Assembly: GCA_014526335.1 (NCBI GenBank)
Contig: JACTAT010000006.1
Span: forward strand, 3,479,202-3,543,201
DNA from: Chrysaora quinquecirrha
Lineage: Eukaryota; Cnidaria; Scyphozoa; Semaeostomeae; Pelagiidae
DNA: 64,000 nt
Direction: 5' to 3'
In this document: positions 13,956 through 27,570 of the stretch, piece after piece
Layout of the letters: every line of letters begins with the position of its first letter
Position numbering within the stretch: the first letter of the stretch is position 1
Program-made: the position numbers and the translations under genes
The notes under the pieces: generated by a model
What the model was told of the DNA's origin: nothing
Database searches by the model: none
What the model saw: the letters and a program-made list of their open reading frames with translations, nothing else

Positions 13956-14219
13956 TTCTATATTTAGTTCAGGTTTATTGTCTGTCTGTCTCTGGTAGCA
14001 GCTCTGTGCTGGAGATTGCTTTACAGTATGACCTTCTTGTCTCAAGGAATGCTTTGCTGTTCGAACTATCGTCCTCTTGAAAGTCCTCTAGCCTTGAAAC
14101 TTTTTCAAGAAGTTGTTTTGCTTCGGCTTTGACTTCCTTTCTCTTGATATTATCCTAGTAACCTTATGCATCCTACCATTCTTGTGTATCCTAGCAACTT
14201 TATGTTTTACTCTACAAAC
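13956..14219. other. Spacer with sparse minisatellite-like motifs
   Basis: No gene. Scattered TGCTTT and CTCTAG words foreshadow the array that follows. Confidence 0.4.
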
Positions 14220-15345
14220 TGCTTGCTAGAAAATGCGGCAGGCTAGAGAGTGATTTACTCTAGAGAATGCCTTATTCTAGTATACAATAAAAATATGCTT
14301 TATTCTAAAAACATTTGCTGTACCAAGTGTTTTACTCTAGACATTGCTTTTGGATAGTGCTTTACTTTAGCATTGGTTCTTCTAGAAAAATTTTCATTCT
14401 AGAAAAGTTTTCTCTAGCAAATGGTTTATCCTAGAAATTGCTTATCCTAAAATGCTTTACTCTTGAAATTGCTTTAGTCTGGAAAGCGGTTAACTCTGGA
14501 AAATGCTTTGATCTAGAAAAGGCTTTGCTCTATGAAATGCTTTACTTTAGAAAATGCCTTACTCTGCAAAATGCTTTACTCTAGGAAATGCTTTACTCAA
14601 GGAAGTGCTTTGCTCTATAAAATGCTTTACTCTAGAAAATATTCTACTCTAGAAAATGCTTTGTTCTGGAATGTGCTTTGCCTAGAAATGCTTTACTCTA
14701 GAAAATGATTTGCTCTAAAATATGCTTTAGCTTTACTCTAAAAATGGTCTACTCTGCAAAATGCTGTACCGCAGAAATTGCATTAACTCAAACAAACGCT
14801 TTACACTGCAAAATGCTTTGTTGTATAAGTGCTTTACTCTAGAAAATGCTTTATTCTAGAAAATGCTTTACCCTAGTAAATTCTTTTTCCAGAAAATGCT
14901 TTACTGTAGAAAATGCTTAATTCTAGAAATTGTTTTAGTCTGGAAAGCGGTTAACTCTATAAGATGCTTTATTCTAGAAAATGCTTTACTCTAGCAAATC
15001 TTTTTCCAGAGAATGCTTTACTGTAGAAAATGCTTAACTCTAGAAACTGCTTTTTCAAGGAAATGCTTTACTCCAGAAATTGCTTTAGTCTGGAAAGCGG
15101 TTAACTCTAGAAAATGCTTCAATCTAGAATATGCTTTGCCCTATAAAATGCTTTACTCTAGAAAATGATTTACTCTAGCAAATTCTTTCTCTAGAAAATG
15201 TTTTACTCTAGAAAACGCCTTACTCTAGAAAATAATCTGTCCTAGAAATTGTTTTAGTCTTGCAAGCGGTTACGGTTAACTCTAGAAAGTTCTTTACGCT
15301 AGAACATGCTTTACTCTAGAAAATGCCATTCAAAAGAAAATTCTT
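14220..15345 (+). repeat. 17-bp minisatellite (ACTCTAGAAAATGCTTT)
   Basis: About 65 variable copies of a 17-bp unit containing TCTAGA. A variant block with AGTCTGGAAAGCGGTTAACT recurs at about 14476, 14937, 15087 and (modified) 15256, showing higher-order duplication of about 150-170 bp within the array. No coding potential. Confidence 0.92.
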
Positions 15346-17539
15346 TAATCCCCCACTACCTTCATGATTTGACACAAAATTTTAACAAACCCCCGTGTTC
15401 TGCATTCCCCTTTTATATGAATAATTAAAATCATAATTCTCTACTTAAATCTTGATCTTTGGAGTCAAATTCTTTGATTTAAAAATATATTATTAATTTA
15501 CCTTGGTGAAAATTTTTATTTGTGAGATTCTTTTTTACTAAGAAGAAACCTTAAAGGCTTATGCTTTGCTTCCAAGGAATAGTACATATAAACAACCAGA
15601 AAGAACCTGGCTAGTACTCAAGTCAAAGTTTTGGCAGAGCTAATTCAGTCATTGATCCAATCAGGATTTGTGTGTTAAAAGCATAACAAGACTAGATTGA
15701 AAACCTAAGTAAGTTAATTCAATTCATCAACATTTATTTTTTTTTCATACCTGTTGTATCCTATCATTCGTTAGACCTCATTAGACTAAGGTAGCAGCAT
15801 TTTCCTAGATGCCTATTACCCAATGCAACGATGCTTACAATGCGACGTGCCCTACAGTCAAGAATTTTTTTCCATCTGCGGAAAAGTGGCAGAGGCAGAG
15901 CCTTTCCCTGTTTGCCTCTTTGGCACATAGAATTACAATGCTACTTCAATCTTCCTCAGTAAATGTTAACTGAGGCTAGCTCTTTTTTAACGTTGACCTG
16001 TTTTCAGCCCAAGTTTCCTCAAATAATAATCTGTCTCCAATTCTTCAGTGCCTAAGATGGTATAATTCTCAAGTAAATGAAGGGTGCAAGATATGTGTAG
16101 ATACGTAGACAACTTGTTTACTAAGTTGCTTGTTTTTTTTTGTCATTCAGCCCTATAGTCTTAGTTTGATATTCAGCCGAGACAACCTCAGTGTGATCTT
16201 AGCTTAGCTTGTACATAAATTTTGACCAGAATAAAAGGCTCGCGTGCAAGAAAATTCCTCTTGCAAAAAAACGTAGTTCTCGTTTCATCTATTACGTGTA
16301 GGTAACCATAAAAGAAACACTAGGACTTGATGCGACTGACCTCTCTTACGCTTTCTTATTAACATAAGCGCGCTACATTCGGGGCCAAATCTTTGTGCTA
16401 AATATAGTGCTATATCAATAAAGAAAGCTTACAGAATTGTTACTGAGAATTACTTGACTGTGGTCCTTATGTTGCAAAGCGTTACTGTAATAAGTCATGG
16501 GCTAATTAAATTTCAAAGGACGTTATGTTAATGTGGTTATTGTCAAATAACCTGTGATACGCTACTATTGAAGGTAGACGTGCAAGAAGGAGACAAAACT
16601 ATTCAAAGCTCGAAGATAATAATATGCACGGTTTCATTGAGCTCCCTACATGACTAAGGGACTCAGCCCTCCCGCGACCATTCGAGCCTGACACCTCTGG
16701 ACACTAATAATTCCTGAGATGTGATGCCCTTGTCCGGAAACATATAGATAGTACTTAAAAATTGAAGGCAGTTATACGATGGTGATACAAAATGAGACAA
16801 GCTTTCAGGAAACTTTTAGGCCCGAAAAGACGCTATAAGTTCTCTTTTAGGGCTTCAGATGTTTGTAGTTTGAACCGTTTATATAAAGGATGTTCAAGCA
16901 TTTTACACTTCGGAGCTATGGAAGTTGGAGCTATTGGATTGTTGTAGTTGACCATTGGCTTTGCTGCTTATTGCTTTGAAGAGTTCGACAAATGTTAAAT
17001 GTCTAGGTTTCATAGCTTTAACTGTTTGCTTATGGGTCGTTGCCTGAAGGTCCAGCAATTCAATTCAATAAGAATAGCTACGGTTTGAGTTGAAAAAGCC
17101 TTAATGTTGAACATGTTTGCTAGCTTGTTGATCATTAATAAATAATCTTCTCCCGCCTCATCCGCTGTATGTTAATCATCTGTAACAGAGTTCTTAGTAC
17201 TGAGCTTGTCAATCCTGTTGAGGTAAGGTGGGAGCTCATGCATGAACTCATATCTCTCTGCTGTTTAAAACTTTGTCAAGCTGTGCTGAAAATAGTTGAT
17301 ATGGCCAATCCCATATGCTACTGTGAAAAGAGCAAACAGCTAAAATGTCTTCCCTTTTACGAATACATTCCGGTCATTTACATTTTGCTCTAAACAACGC
17401 TAGCAAGCCGGAAAAAAGCTCTATTTGACCCGGAGGATACACCATATATGGGCGGGCTATTATGCTTTATATGATTGAAAAATCTCGAGGGACAGGTTAG
17501 GTTGCTTTATGTGGTGGATACGATAGACTAAGTAGGTGA
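15346..17539. other. No gene recognised
   Basis: AT-rich, with no recognised repeats or coding families. An open frame at 17169-17393 (74 codons) has no recognisable features. Confidence 0.45.
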
Positions 17540-17735
17540 ATGTGCTAAATTAATTGCCATACGTGCCCAACGTGCTAGTTTGCCAAAGCTTTGAATGTGC
17601 GAAAGTGCCTATGTGCCATATTTTCTTACGTACCAACGCGAAAGAGCTTTGTATCCGCCAATGTGCCTATGTGCCATATTTTCTTACGTGCAAACGTGCC
17701 AAACGTTTTTACGTACCAACGTGCCAGCGTGTCGC
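17540..17735 (+). repeat. ACGTGCCA-type tandem repeat
   Basis: GTGCCTATGTGCCATATTTT plus CTTACGT occurs at 17605 and 17663 (58 bp apart), embedded in a run of ACGTGCCAA / ACGTACCAA words. Overlapping frames here are repeat by-products. Confidence 0.75.
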
Positions 17736-19417
17736 CAAGTTATTTTCAGAATTTTTTACTCCATTTCTTATCAGTGTCCTCTATTTTGCCCTGTCAGACG
17801 AGTATATTTGCCATGAACTCGTGTCTACATTATTTTTTCATAAACTGGTTCATGTATCGTAGCATCTGGTGTAGCTACCAAGTAAGCCAGAAATTGTCAG
17901 GAGCTGCCATCCCTGCCCTCAGAAAAATTGCCAAATTCTTTTATTTTCCTATTGTTTTGCCCTAAAATTGTTTCTTCTGCCCCACGCCGCCCTGCATTGT
18001 TTCCGGCGCCCTTGGAAATTGTCCAAGCAAAGGTGAAGCCAGACTACCAACATTGGGGGCGGGGAGGGGTAAGAGGGCGGGACCAAAATAAAAACAAGAT
18101 TTTTTAAGAAAAACTAACTCAATTGTATACAACGACATTTGTACATCATTTTCAGGCTATACACAACAATTATCTTTGCGATGGGTGACGATTGGAGGAG
18201 CAACTTCCCTTCCCTCACACAATGAATCATCACTGCGGCAAAATCTAATCTTACGCTGGGACACTCTTACGATACTGTTAACAAAGTTTCAATCGTTGCA
18301 ACGAGGCATTCTCCCCGAATTTATTTTCCTACTTTCTAGTAATCGTCTTTTCTGCCGAGACAAGGAAAATTGGAATTAAATTCAAATCCCACTTTTCTGA
18401 AATCTGCGATATCATATTATCAATTTATTGGATTTTTTTATTTTGTTATTCGTTATGTTATGAAAATCTAATATTTTTTGTTGGAAAACCTCTTTAAGGA
18501 TTACAAGAAACGCTGTTTTAGAAGCCAGAAGATTAAGAATTTATCTGAGATACGATTCCAGACCATGACTCTAAAACATTTTGGATCACATAAGTAAAAA
18601 GTATGTCTCCTGGTTTCAGTGTTTTTGGAAATGATTAATTGGGAAATATTGGAAATTTAAAATGCGGCTTTAAAGTTTTCACTATGCAGTAACCAATTAA
18701 CATCCAAGGGCCAATGTAACTTTTGGCGGCTACGTCTGAATCAGTGAAACAGTAACGCTACAAAGAGACGAGAAAACGAAGCAACAAGAAGCAAAAAAAG
18801 CCTATTTTTTTTTAATACTAATATTTCGCCCCGGCATTCATGGCTTCATCAGAGTGCACCCCTCTTTGAAACGAGGACCATAGCAAAAGAGGTACCATTG
18901 CCACATGTTTCACAAGTGCTTACTGGGGCAAAAGTTGTACTCCGTTTTGTTCATATTTTCGCATTCCGCACTTAAGCACCCCAAATAACGATGTTTGACA
19001 GTTGCTCTGTCTAGACTGATGCTATAAATATTCATCAGTTCGGGTCGGTACCCCGGGCATTACTTACTCTCTCCATTTATTTGGACCTTTCGTCAGGGAG
19101 GGGACAGTTTTTAGGCTATTACTCCTACGCAGGGAGGTATTTGCTTTTGCACTGTTACGAAAACGAGGCTGCATAGAACATCGCATTTCTAGGCCTGTCA
19201 GCATCTCCACGCCATGCATTAACGCTACAGTATAGGGTTATTACATTCATCAGAAAACAGCAACAATCGCCTTTGAACAGTCACAAAAACTTTGCTGCTG
19301 TTTCTTTCTTCCATATAACCAGCCCTTTAAGAAATAGGAATTAAGCTGTTTGTTGCAGTTTTTACAAGGCTGTTACTGTTTGGGGATTTGAAAGAATTGC
19401 TTTTAGCTTATCTCAAA
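17736..19417. other. No gene; Penelope-like hammerhead remnant near 18818-18862 (-)
   Basis: On the minus strand CTGATGAAGCC...GGGGCGAAAT lies near 18862-18818. It resembles the hammerhead-like termini of Penelope-like elements. Only a 3-bp stem II can be drawn and no stem I or III was found, so it is at most a degenerate remnant. Confidence 0.35.
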
Positions 19418-19430
19418 TGTGAACGAATTG

Positions 19431-19847
19431 TATTAGACATGATAGTCACCACTTATCATGACAAACATTTGATATTTAGTAGGGCAACGTTTCGGGAGAG
19501 ACCCGTCCCCCATCATAGGGCAATGAGAAGTATCTTACTCAATCCCAGAAATCTGGCCGAATAACATCAAAAGTTGCACTGAACGCAATTTTGGCGCCAC
19601 AAATTTTAGAAATTGAGTGCCAAAAAAATTCCGAGCTTCCTCGCAGGTCCGGTTAATTTCACACCTTCCGATCCGACCTTTGCAATAAATAGGAAAGAAA
19701 CCACATTTCTCATTGCCCGATGATGGGAGACGGATCTCTCCCGAAACGTTGCTCTACTAAATATCAAAGGCTTGTCATGATAAGTGGTGACTATGATGTC
19801 TAATACGGTGTCAGAAACAGCTTTGATAAGTCCGAATATATTTACTC
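19431..19847 (+). mobile_element. Penelope-like foldback element with 13-bp target duplication
   Basis: TGTGAACGAATTG occurs exactly at 19418-19430 and 19848-19860. The 417-bp insert has inverted arms of about 100 bp (19430-19530 and 19707-19806) separated by about 175 bp, then a tail with GTGTCAGAAACAGC and CCGAATATATTTACTC shared with 13226-13409. Each arm holds a hammerhead-like stem (GATGATGGGAGA, TCTCTCCCGAAACGTT at 19719-19750). Inverted LTR fragments and variable target duplications are known of Penelope-like elements; there is no reverse transcriptase here. Confidence 0.7.
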
Positions 19848-19860
19848 TGTGAACGAATTG

Positions 19861-22800
19861 CATATTGGCTACGATAAAAAGATGTGCCACTGACCCCATT
19901 CCATAATGTGAAAGACGCATTTTGCTTTCGTTGGAGCACCTTAGTGACGTTGTTTGTGGGAATCGGAGTTTGACCATTAAATAAGGTTGATACTCTCAAG
20001 CAAGTGTAGTAATGGGTATTTGCCTTTAACTGTACATAGCGCAATACAGTTTATTACTGTTAAGTTTTTATGGTTTATCAGTAGCTTGTTCGCTATTATG
20101 GCATGACTTGTCACGCAATTCCCATGACATTACAATACATATTAGTGTTCGCTATACGAATACCTCTCTATTCTGTTGAAAAAGTTGAAGGTGGGAGGTG
20201 AGTCCTTTCAAGTCAATTTTCAATGAAATTACAAACGCCTGGAGTAGATTGTGTATAAATAAGAATAAAAATGAAATGGAAAAAGGAAATGAATGAGATT
20301 TATTGACAACGCTCATTTCGTAAACAAATAGAAATGTTTACTTGCGTTGATTACTAGTTAAGCATTTGTTTTTCTTAACATTCTACATCTGCAGCTTATT
20401 AGCAAAATTTAAATTGCTAAATTAGTTTTTCAATACTCATCCCAAGGAGCTATTTATATAGTAGCTGAGAGGAACGCATGCGCCTTTGAAACGCGACAGT
20501 CTTTTAAAACCCAACAGCAGCACCATCAAGCAAGTGCTATTAGACGCCCTCAGGGGACTGTTGCCATCCCACAGTGCAGTTGTAACTCAAGGTTAAGTGT
20601 AAGAAAACCACTGGTTGAAAAGAAAACTACTGAGATGTGTAAGAAAACCACTGAGACCGTTGGTCCATGTTGCAAAACATTACTGGAAACAAATTTTTGT
20701 TTTGAAATACACAAATGTTTTATGGGCTTCTCTCTTTCTAAGTTATAATGCTGAGCGATTGTGCTAGTTAAAAAAGGTTTGGAGAAGTGGTCAAGCAGCC
20801 AAACATTCCTTGCAAAGTGAATCTCAAATGTTTGACTAACAATGCTTGATCTTTTGGCCAGGGCCTAAATCGGTCATCTGAGCCTGTCCTACCGTACTCT
20901 TTTTTGTTATTTTCTCCGATATAGTCGTGATTACTCATCCATTCGCATATCGGTGTTCGTCTGAGATTTTAACGGCGCTCAAAGAATAGGACTTAGCTTT
21001 GAAGATATCATACGTTAACTTAATCTCTATAAATATTCTAGTCTTTCATTGGCTATCAATAAAACACTGTCCAATGAGTTTTAAACATGAATCACAGCGG
21101 GGCATAGTTTTACTTGATCTCATCCAATTAACCAAATAAGATGCAGTTTTTGAAATGCTCCTTCAGTAAAGCCGTGCATAACATGTTTGTAATTACACAA
21201 AGTAATCGAATGTTTATTTAGAGCAATTAGCTGTAATTGGCTTTTCTCTTAGACCATCTGTAAAAGCAGAGATATTTGCGCAGGAACTGACAAGTTTGCA
21301 AAGTTGTTCTTTTAGAAGCAAGGTAATTTTCACTGTTAACTTAGCTATAACCGCTTTAGCTTCGCGTTCTGTTGATCGTTCTCTGAGATTTGATTTGAGT
21401 TCGTTTTTGGGTCGAGATTTGCGAGTACTTCAAGTAGATATAGAACTTAGCTTCTTTTAACTATGACGTCCTAGAAGTTTATTACAGGATAGTTTTTTAT
21501 CAGGCTAGGACTGCCGCAGTTGCTATAATAGCACTAAACGTCTGTTTCTATTAAAGCACTAAACTTCAGCTTCATTCTTTACTATTTGGGGATGATTTTT
21601 ACAAGTTCCCCAAACTGAAACCCCAGCCTCTTCTAAACATTTATAATTTGCGTTAAGTTTTTAACACCGGCATAGTAGCTTCTTGCACAAATTCCTGATT
21701 TCTGACCTTCCAAACAAGTACACTCAAAATCCCACCCAGTCTCAATTTTCTTAGATCTTTTTCTCTCAATTTCGCACTTCGGAGCAGAGAAGGAAGTACC
21801 ACTAAGGTTCGGAAACAAATTGAAAAGCACCTTAAATAGATGTTTTGGAGTGCTTTTGTTAACGGGCTATGTTGCAAACTCTGGATCTCTGAAGAATATC
21901 AGAACATACATGCATAAAATGATTTAGACTAAATACTGAACCAGATGGATAGAGATAATATTTAGATTTTATTACTACGTTTAAATAATTGAAGAAAGGC
22001 CCCCTTTGAGTCGGCTATTTTATAGATAACTGGTTGAGATTATCGGAACCGACAATGACATAGCTACACGATGACCATAAGGAAAAAAATTGGAAAATAC
22101 GGGAATATTATTAATTCATAGTGATTGAGTTAAAGGTTAAATATTCTATCAATAGGATATTTGTAGTTAACGCAACTTTTCATGAGGATAGTTATGAGTT
22201 GGAATTCAAAATGAAATTTTTACTTGGGCAAACGTAAATAGCTGTTCTAGTGTCGACGACTAGTGGTTCATCTGCAACATTCCCAACCGAAAACACGGGA
22301 ACATTTTAGTTTTAACATGTCCTAACCTGTAAGTTCTTATGTTTAAGAAGAATTCCCTTTCTGGCTCTGGGTTTTTTCTTACAAGAGGCTCTGTCTGACT
22401 TCAGTGAGCTATAAGCTAATGCATGACAACAACATACATGCACACCTAGGACTATCCAAATCAGGGTTCTATAAGCCTAAGTTGGGGTTTATTCAGCATA
22501 GACCTTACACCACTCAGTTCTGCTGGGGACTTCGAATGTAAAACATGGCTGCTTCTTAATATTTTGGCGTTGTCTACCGTGTGGATTCTACGCATCATCT
22601 TCTGTGTTTAGTGAAGCCAACCTTCCAACGTATCTATTTCTTGATCGATTCTACGATTTCTGATTACTATAGGAACTGTCTTATCTAGAGGCTCTGAGAG
22701 GTTTTGTGAGGTGCGGGGGCAAAATGAACGCTAGGCCTCCTTGTGACCAATGCAAGCTAAAGTAGACTGACCGGTATGTTTGTATAATATATGAAACTTT

Positions 22801-23499
22801 ACATCTTGACTTGCACGATTCTGTTCTTTGGAAATGCATACATACTTTCTTTGTTGTAACAAATTTGGCTTGTTTTATGAGGCCCCATCGACCCCGAGGC
22901 ACTTGGACAACTCTTCTCTTCACCCTGTCTATTGGCCCGGGCCAAACTGTTTTGTAAAAATTTCATAAATCTTTTAACAAATCTCATGATTTCCAGAAAT
23001 CCCTTCAAAATCCTCTTTGTATTCATAGAAATCTCATCTCGAACAGTGAACATGAACACTGAATCAATGACTCGTTTTAATGAATTTCTTTGGTCCTTGT
23101 ATTTTGTTGCTAATCTCGCCAACCAAAGGATAGGAAGACCTCAATCCGTCTATTCATAAGATGAGTTTAAATTGAAAACGCTAAACTATCAACTTTGTAA
23201 TTCCTCCTGTAAGGTTAGCTTCAAGCTAACAGTTTGCCAAATGAGCTATAACAAAGGTTGCATCAGTCTGCCCAGTTATATGCTGTATTCATTATAAGTG
23301 AAACATAAAAGCTCTGTTTTCTTTAAACTACCCATTTGATTTTGTAAAAAGTTTGCTTAAAGTAGAAGAGCTATTTCTTCATTTGATTGGCCTTTGAGTT
23401 GTATAACACATCAAAACCGCGAAAAATAGCCTGAATATTTGCCTGCTAATTGGAATGTAACTAAAATGGAGATGGAGGGGAAAGATAGTTGTTACATAG
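19861..23499. other. No gene recognised
   Basis: A minus-strand open frame at 22799-23122 (107 codons, basic and leucine-rich) has no recognisable domain. A direct repeat GTGTAAGAAAACCACTG occurs near 20598 and 20637. Nothing else supported. Confidence 0.45.
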
Positions 23500-23670
23500 T
23501 GTCCAGAAAAGTATTCAGCTTTCATCCAGACAAAAATGCCTGAAGCTGAAAACTTTCCTCGCTAAACAATGGAAAACAGGCGTGTCTCGGGTGTGGCAGA
23601 AGATTTTCCTTTGTTTCTAATTGACCTTCCTCCGGTCAATGACCGTGTGACCGTTATCTTTTCTGACTCT
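23500..23670 (+). repeat. Dispersed repeat, copy 1
   Basis: Shares a series of blocks in the same order with 38750-38935: CCAGAAAAGT, CAGACAAA, GGTGTGGCA, AGATTTTCCTTTGTT and TTGACCTTCCTCCGGTCA, then TGACCGTGTGACCGT. Class unknown; no terminal repeats were found. Confidence 0.7.
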
Positions 23671-24317
23671 GATAAATATCTTTCTGTACAACTATTAAAC
23701 GCTATATGAAATCTTTCCATTGATATCATTGTTTGATTATGTTTACAATAAAAAAGAGTGCAACGTTTCGTTGAGAGCGTCTGTAAATCCTCACAGATGA
23801 AGGTCTGGTTTTTGTAGTCTGAATTTGTAGCTAAATAACGTTATAGCTAATGATACAACTTGATTTATAAGAAGAACCTAGAATAGTAGAAAGGTTCATA
23901 TCATGGGATAAATTCGGATAATGTCTGCAAACTGTGAAGCGCTGATCATGCTCAGTTAGGAGATACTTTGCTAAACAAAAGTGTGCTCATCTTTAATGTT
24001 CTACAAACTTGTGCAAATATATTGCAACAGCCTGAGTAGTTTTGCTATTATCTACTGATTCTACCTTCTCTCACGTTGAGATGTTGTGTAGAACAAAAAT
24101 TGTCTTGCTTTGCTACCAAAACTGCTTGGGGGTAAATGAGAAGTATTGGAGTTTAGAATTTAGAAAACTGCTAGAATAGGCCGTATTCCTTTGAAAAGAA
24201 GAGACATTGTTCCAAATATTTTGTCCTAGATTGTAGATTTTGTTCAGAAAAGTATAGATTTAGATCTACCCAGGTTGGTTGCTCTACTCAAAGGAGTTGT
24301 AGTTGTAATAACTTTAG

Positions 24318-24352
<35 letters not shown>

Positions 24353-27255
24353 AAATCTCTTCGTAATAAGCCTTCTTATCCGTAACCTCATAGTATTACC
24401 ATCAATAGATTGCGCCCAAGAGCTATCTTATATAGCTGCATGAACTATTATCAATAATTTATACTGTATACCTTCAAGCTTTAACTTTTCTGTCGCAAAA
24501 CATCCATTTTCCAGCTTCTTCTGTGGAATCTTTTTGAGCTGCTTGTAATTGAGCTAACTAGAACTTGCAGTCCTGTTCTGCTTCTTACCTTGCGTTTATC
24601 ATCTAGGCCGAACCCATATCATGAAGTTATATTCTTGTACTTGGTATTCTATAGGACCGCTTCAACTTTTTACTTTTTAATAAAGCATCCATTGTGGATT
24701 TATACAATGACAGTTTTAAGGACTAAACTGGTGGGTGTATATTATCAAAAGCATGAGATAAATACTGTTTGAAATATTAAGTAAAACCAAAACGTATAAA
24801 GTATGTTTTATCGCGAACTCATACAATATTTATATGCAATATTTGGTACAATTGATAGCGAAAACCGCAATAGATATTAGTTTTTCCAAGCTGCAATGTT
24901 TTTACGACTTTCATCTTTTCGATTCTAAGCGATACGTTATCGCGTGTTATTCTATTCGCTTACGCTTAAGACTATTTGGCCCAAGTCAGAAATCAGCACT
25001 CACAGGGGGTGCAGATTATATTAAACAGTATCGTGACCAAGGAAGAAACTTGGGGGATACATAGCCTCTCATACATAGCCTCTCACATTGTCTCGAAAAC
25101 TTCAAATCATAATGAGATTGTTAAGGGGAGGAAAAATGAAGTGCTTTTCAAGACTTCAGTTTCCGATGGTTTAAAGTCGTAGTGTGATAGGTTCCGCGGC
25201 AAAGTGGAAATTTTTGATAACTATTTACGCGCTTCAAACCTCCTGAAAAGTTTATTTCTGCCAACTTTTCTTTGAAATTTTAGAAGGTATTGGTATTAGC
25301 GTTACCTACTCGCAGGCATGCAGTAGTCAAACATCTAACTTGTTGTGTTTTTAAGGGTATAGTATTCTTGTGCACATAGAAGTAGCAATGGCATAGAAAA
25401 CAGTCCCCAAGAAAAAACGTTATCGAATCTGAACTCAAGGGGTTTTTATGTATGAGATAACGTGCCTGTGTGAAGGGTATTCTAAAACATTCCATAAGTT
25501 GGTATAAGACCCTAGCTTTCTGCCTGTTTTTGCAATGGTAGCATATTGATTTATGCGACTTATCCATGATAAAATATGATTAGTATGACCTAATGACAAC
25601 ATAGATTATTCATGGCCTAGCCTCATTCTTTAATCCAACGAGACACCTGCAGTGATTGACAACGAAGACAACTTCAAAGTCATCACAATCAGACTGGTCT
25701 GAAGCAGCCATCGTTTCTTATAAATCACCGAAGAACATCAAGTGTGTAAGTTGATGGGTAGATAAAGTAGATATATCGAAAACAGCAAGAAATAGAAAGT
25801 TTCATGAGAAACAGTTACGCATCGAAAAGCTGTGAAATCAGGACATGAAGAATCTTAAAGACTCTGAACTTAAAAATTGAGAAGTTACAGTCTCCAGTTA
25901 AGGACTAAGCATTGCAGAGCTGTGTGGCTCAGAAAATCAGCATCTTAGAGTTGTTTTGATTGAAAAGAGATCTAAAGAGTGAAAAAATCCAATAATACCC
26001 GAAAGTTTTCAGATTCAGGAGCCCAATATTCAAGACAAAGATTCAGATTCGAGATTGGGAAGCCCACAGGTTTCGGGTTTACGAAAGAGTTTGAAGATTC
26101 GACTTTATCAATTGTAACATACATGACGGTATACCAAACAGTTTCGAATCAACAATACATCAAATGCAATTGGTGAATAGCAGCCAAATTAAATACAATT
26201 GACTTAAAGTATCTTGCAAAGCCACATTTTCCTAGCTTTATTTTATGTATGGCACTGAGAAATTGATTGTGTTAAAGAATTAATTGCTACGCAGCCAAAC
26301 GTAGTGAATCCACTCAAATATTGATATATGTGCTGAGAGCATTGACTTGTAGACTTGGTTCTTAACTAAGTGTATCGTGGTTGTTTTGCTTCCCTTGGTC
26401 AGCCGTCTTTGAAAAAAAGCTCCGGAGTGCTACTCAAAGATTTTATTGCTTTGATGGTATTATGAAATCAATCTAGTGGATTTTGAAATTAAAGATTCCG
26501 AGTAAGTACGGCTGGTGAAATCTTACAGCAGACTCTTTAAGGATTTAAGGGTTTTCCGTATTTCCGTATTTAAGGGTTTTCTTTAAAGTGTTCAACTTTT
26601 CTCCTTCTTTTGGCTTAGAGTATATTAAAAGCCTTCTGGCGTGCCTCTATTAACGGGTAAACCTCTATAGAAGGACACCTTGAATCATGGAATAAATAGA
26701 TGCGACCTAAAGGTCATTTCTGTATAACAACAAACCTCAATACAGCGACCACCTCTCTAAAGCAGACAAATAAACAGGTCCAACAAGTGCCCGTTGTGAG
26801 GAGTTTTCAGTGTATAATATTTCTTAATGTTATCCTTTACATTTAGTGGCTATTTAGTATTGTATTCCATCCCAGTGTACTTCACTTCTTCCTCCACTTT
26901 ATATCTTGCATTTTCAGACCTGTACTGTAATTCATAGTAAAGGAAACCGTTTTCACTTATTTTCTATGAGTAACTTTGTTCCATCATTTGGTCCGTGTGT
27001 GGGTCATTGGTGTTTCTTTAGACCTTACACATTTCCCATAGCAAAAGTTTGAGTTTCTTAAGGCTTCTGCTCTTTCTTATAAGAGGTTTCTTAAAAAAAA
27101 GCTAATGAGTGTATACAAATTCCAATTGCTGTAGCAACAGAACCTTACTGTCAATCGATGCATATTTTACGTGACATACTGGCTACTTACCTTACACTCA
27201 ATCTTCGATAAAACTAGCGCCCAGTGCTATAGTTTTTGCCTTCTCAGCTACGAGG
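23671..27255. other. No gene; (TG)n microsatellite at 24321-24352
   Basis: A TG dinucleotide run of about 15 units lies at 24321-24352. A 14-bp duplication (ACATAGCCTCTCA) lies near 25060-25088. Short open frames are unrecognised. Confidence 0.5.
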
Positions 27256-27261
27256 AAAAGT

Positions 27262-27504
27262 CCCGGGGGGGTACTTCAATACGATAACGATAACTTTTTG
27301 CACGCTTCCTCACAGTGTTTGACGTTGGACGATATTCATGCATATGGGGTTGAAATTTCCTGATATTCATGCATATGGGGTTGAAATTTCCTGATATTCT
27401 TGCATATGGGTAGGAAATCCTTGAAAATCCTTTCATACGAATGGGTCCTTTTGTCAAAGTCCAGATTCACGTATGATCATAGTCACATTGAAGTACCCCC
27501 CGGG
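27262..27504. mobile_element. MITE just upstream of the nAChR start
   Basis: Terminal inverted repeats CCCGGGGGGGTACTTCAAT (27262-27280) and the complement of CCCGGGGGGTACTTCAAT (27487-27504) differ by one G. AAAAGT flanks both ends (27256-27261, 27505-27510). The interior has three copies of a 31-bp unit starting GATATTCATGCATATGGG. It ends 113 bp before the receptor ATG, so it may sit in the promoter or 5' UTR region. Superfamily not assigned. Confidence 0.75.
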
Positions 27505-27570
27505 AAAAGTTAGTTAGAAAACTTGAATTATTTAAGTTGTTTCCAAAGAGATTTCATTTAATTTCATTTA

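Noticed and set aside
22799..23122. 107-codon minus-strand frame with a helical-looking basic stretch
   Set aside because: No recognised domain, splice sites or neighbours; too little to call a gene.
23752..23805. Another hammerhead, from CGAAACGTTGC on the minus strand
   Set aside because: The CTGANGA box is missing (CTGTGAGG) and no stem II closes; at best a distant remnant.
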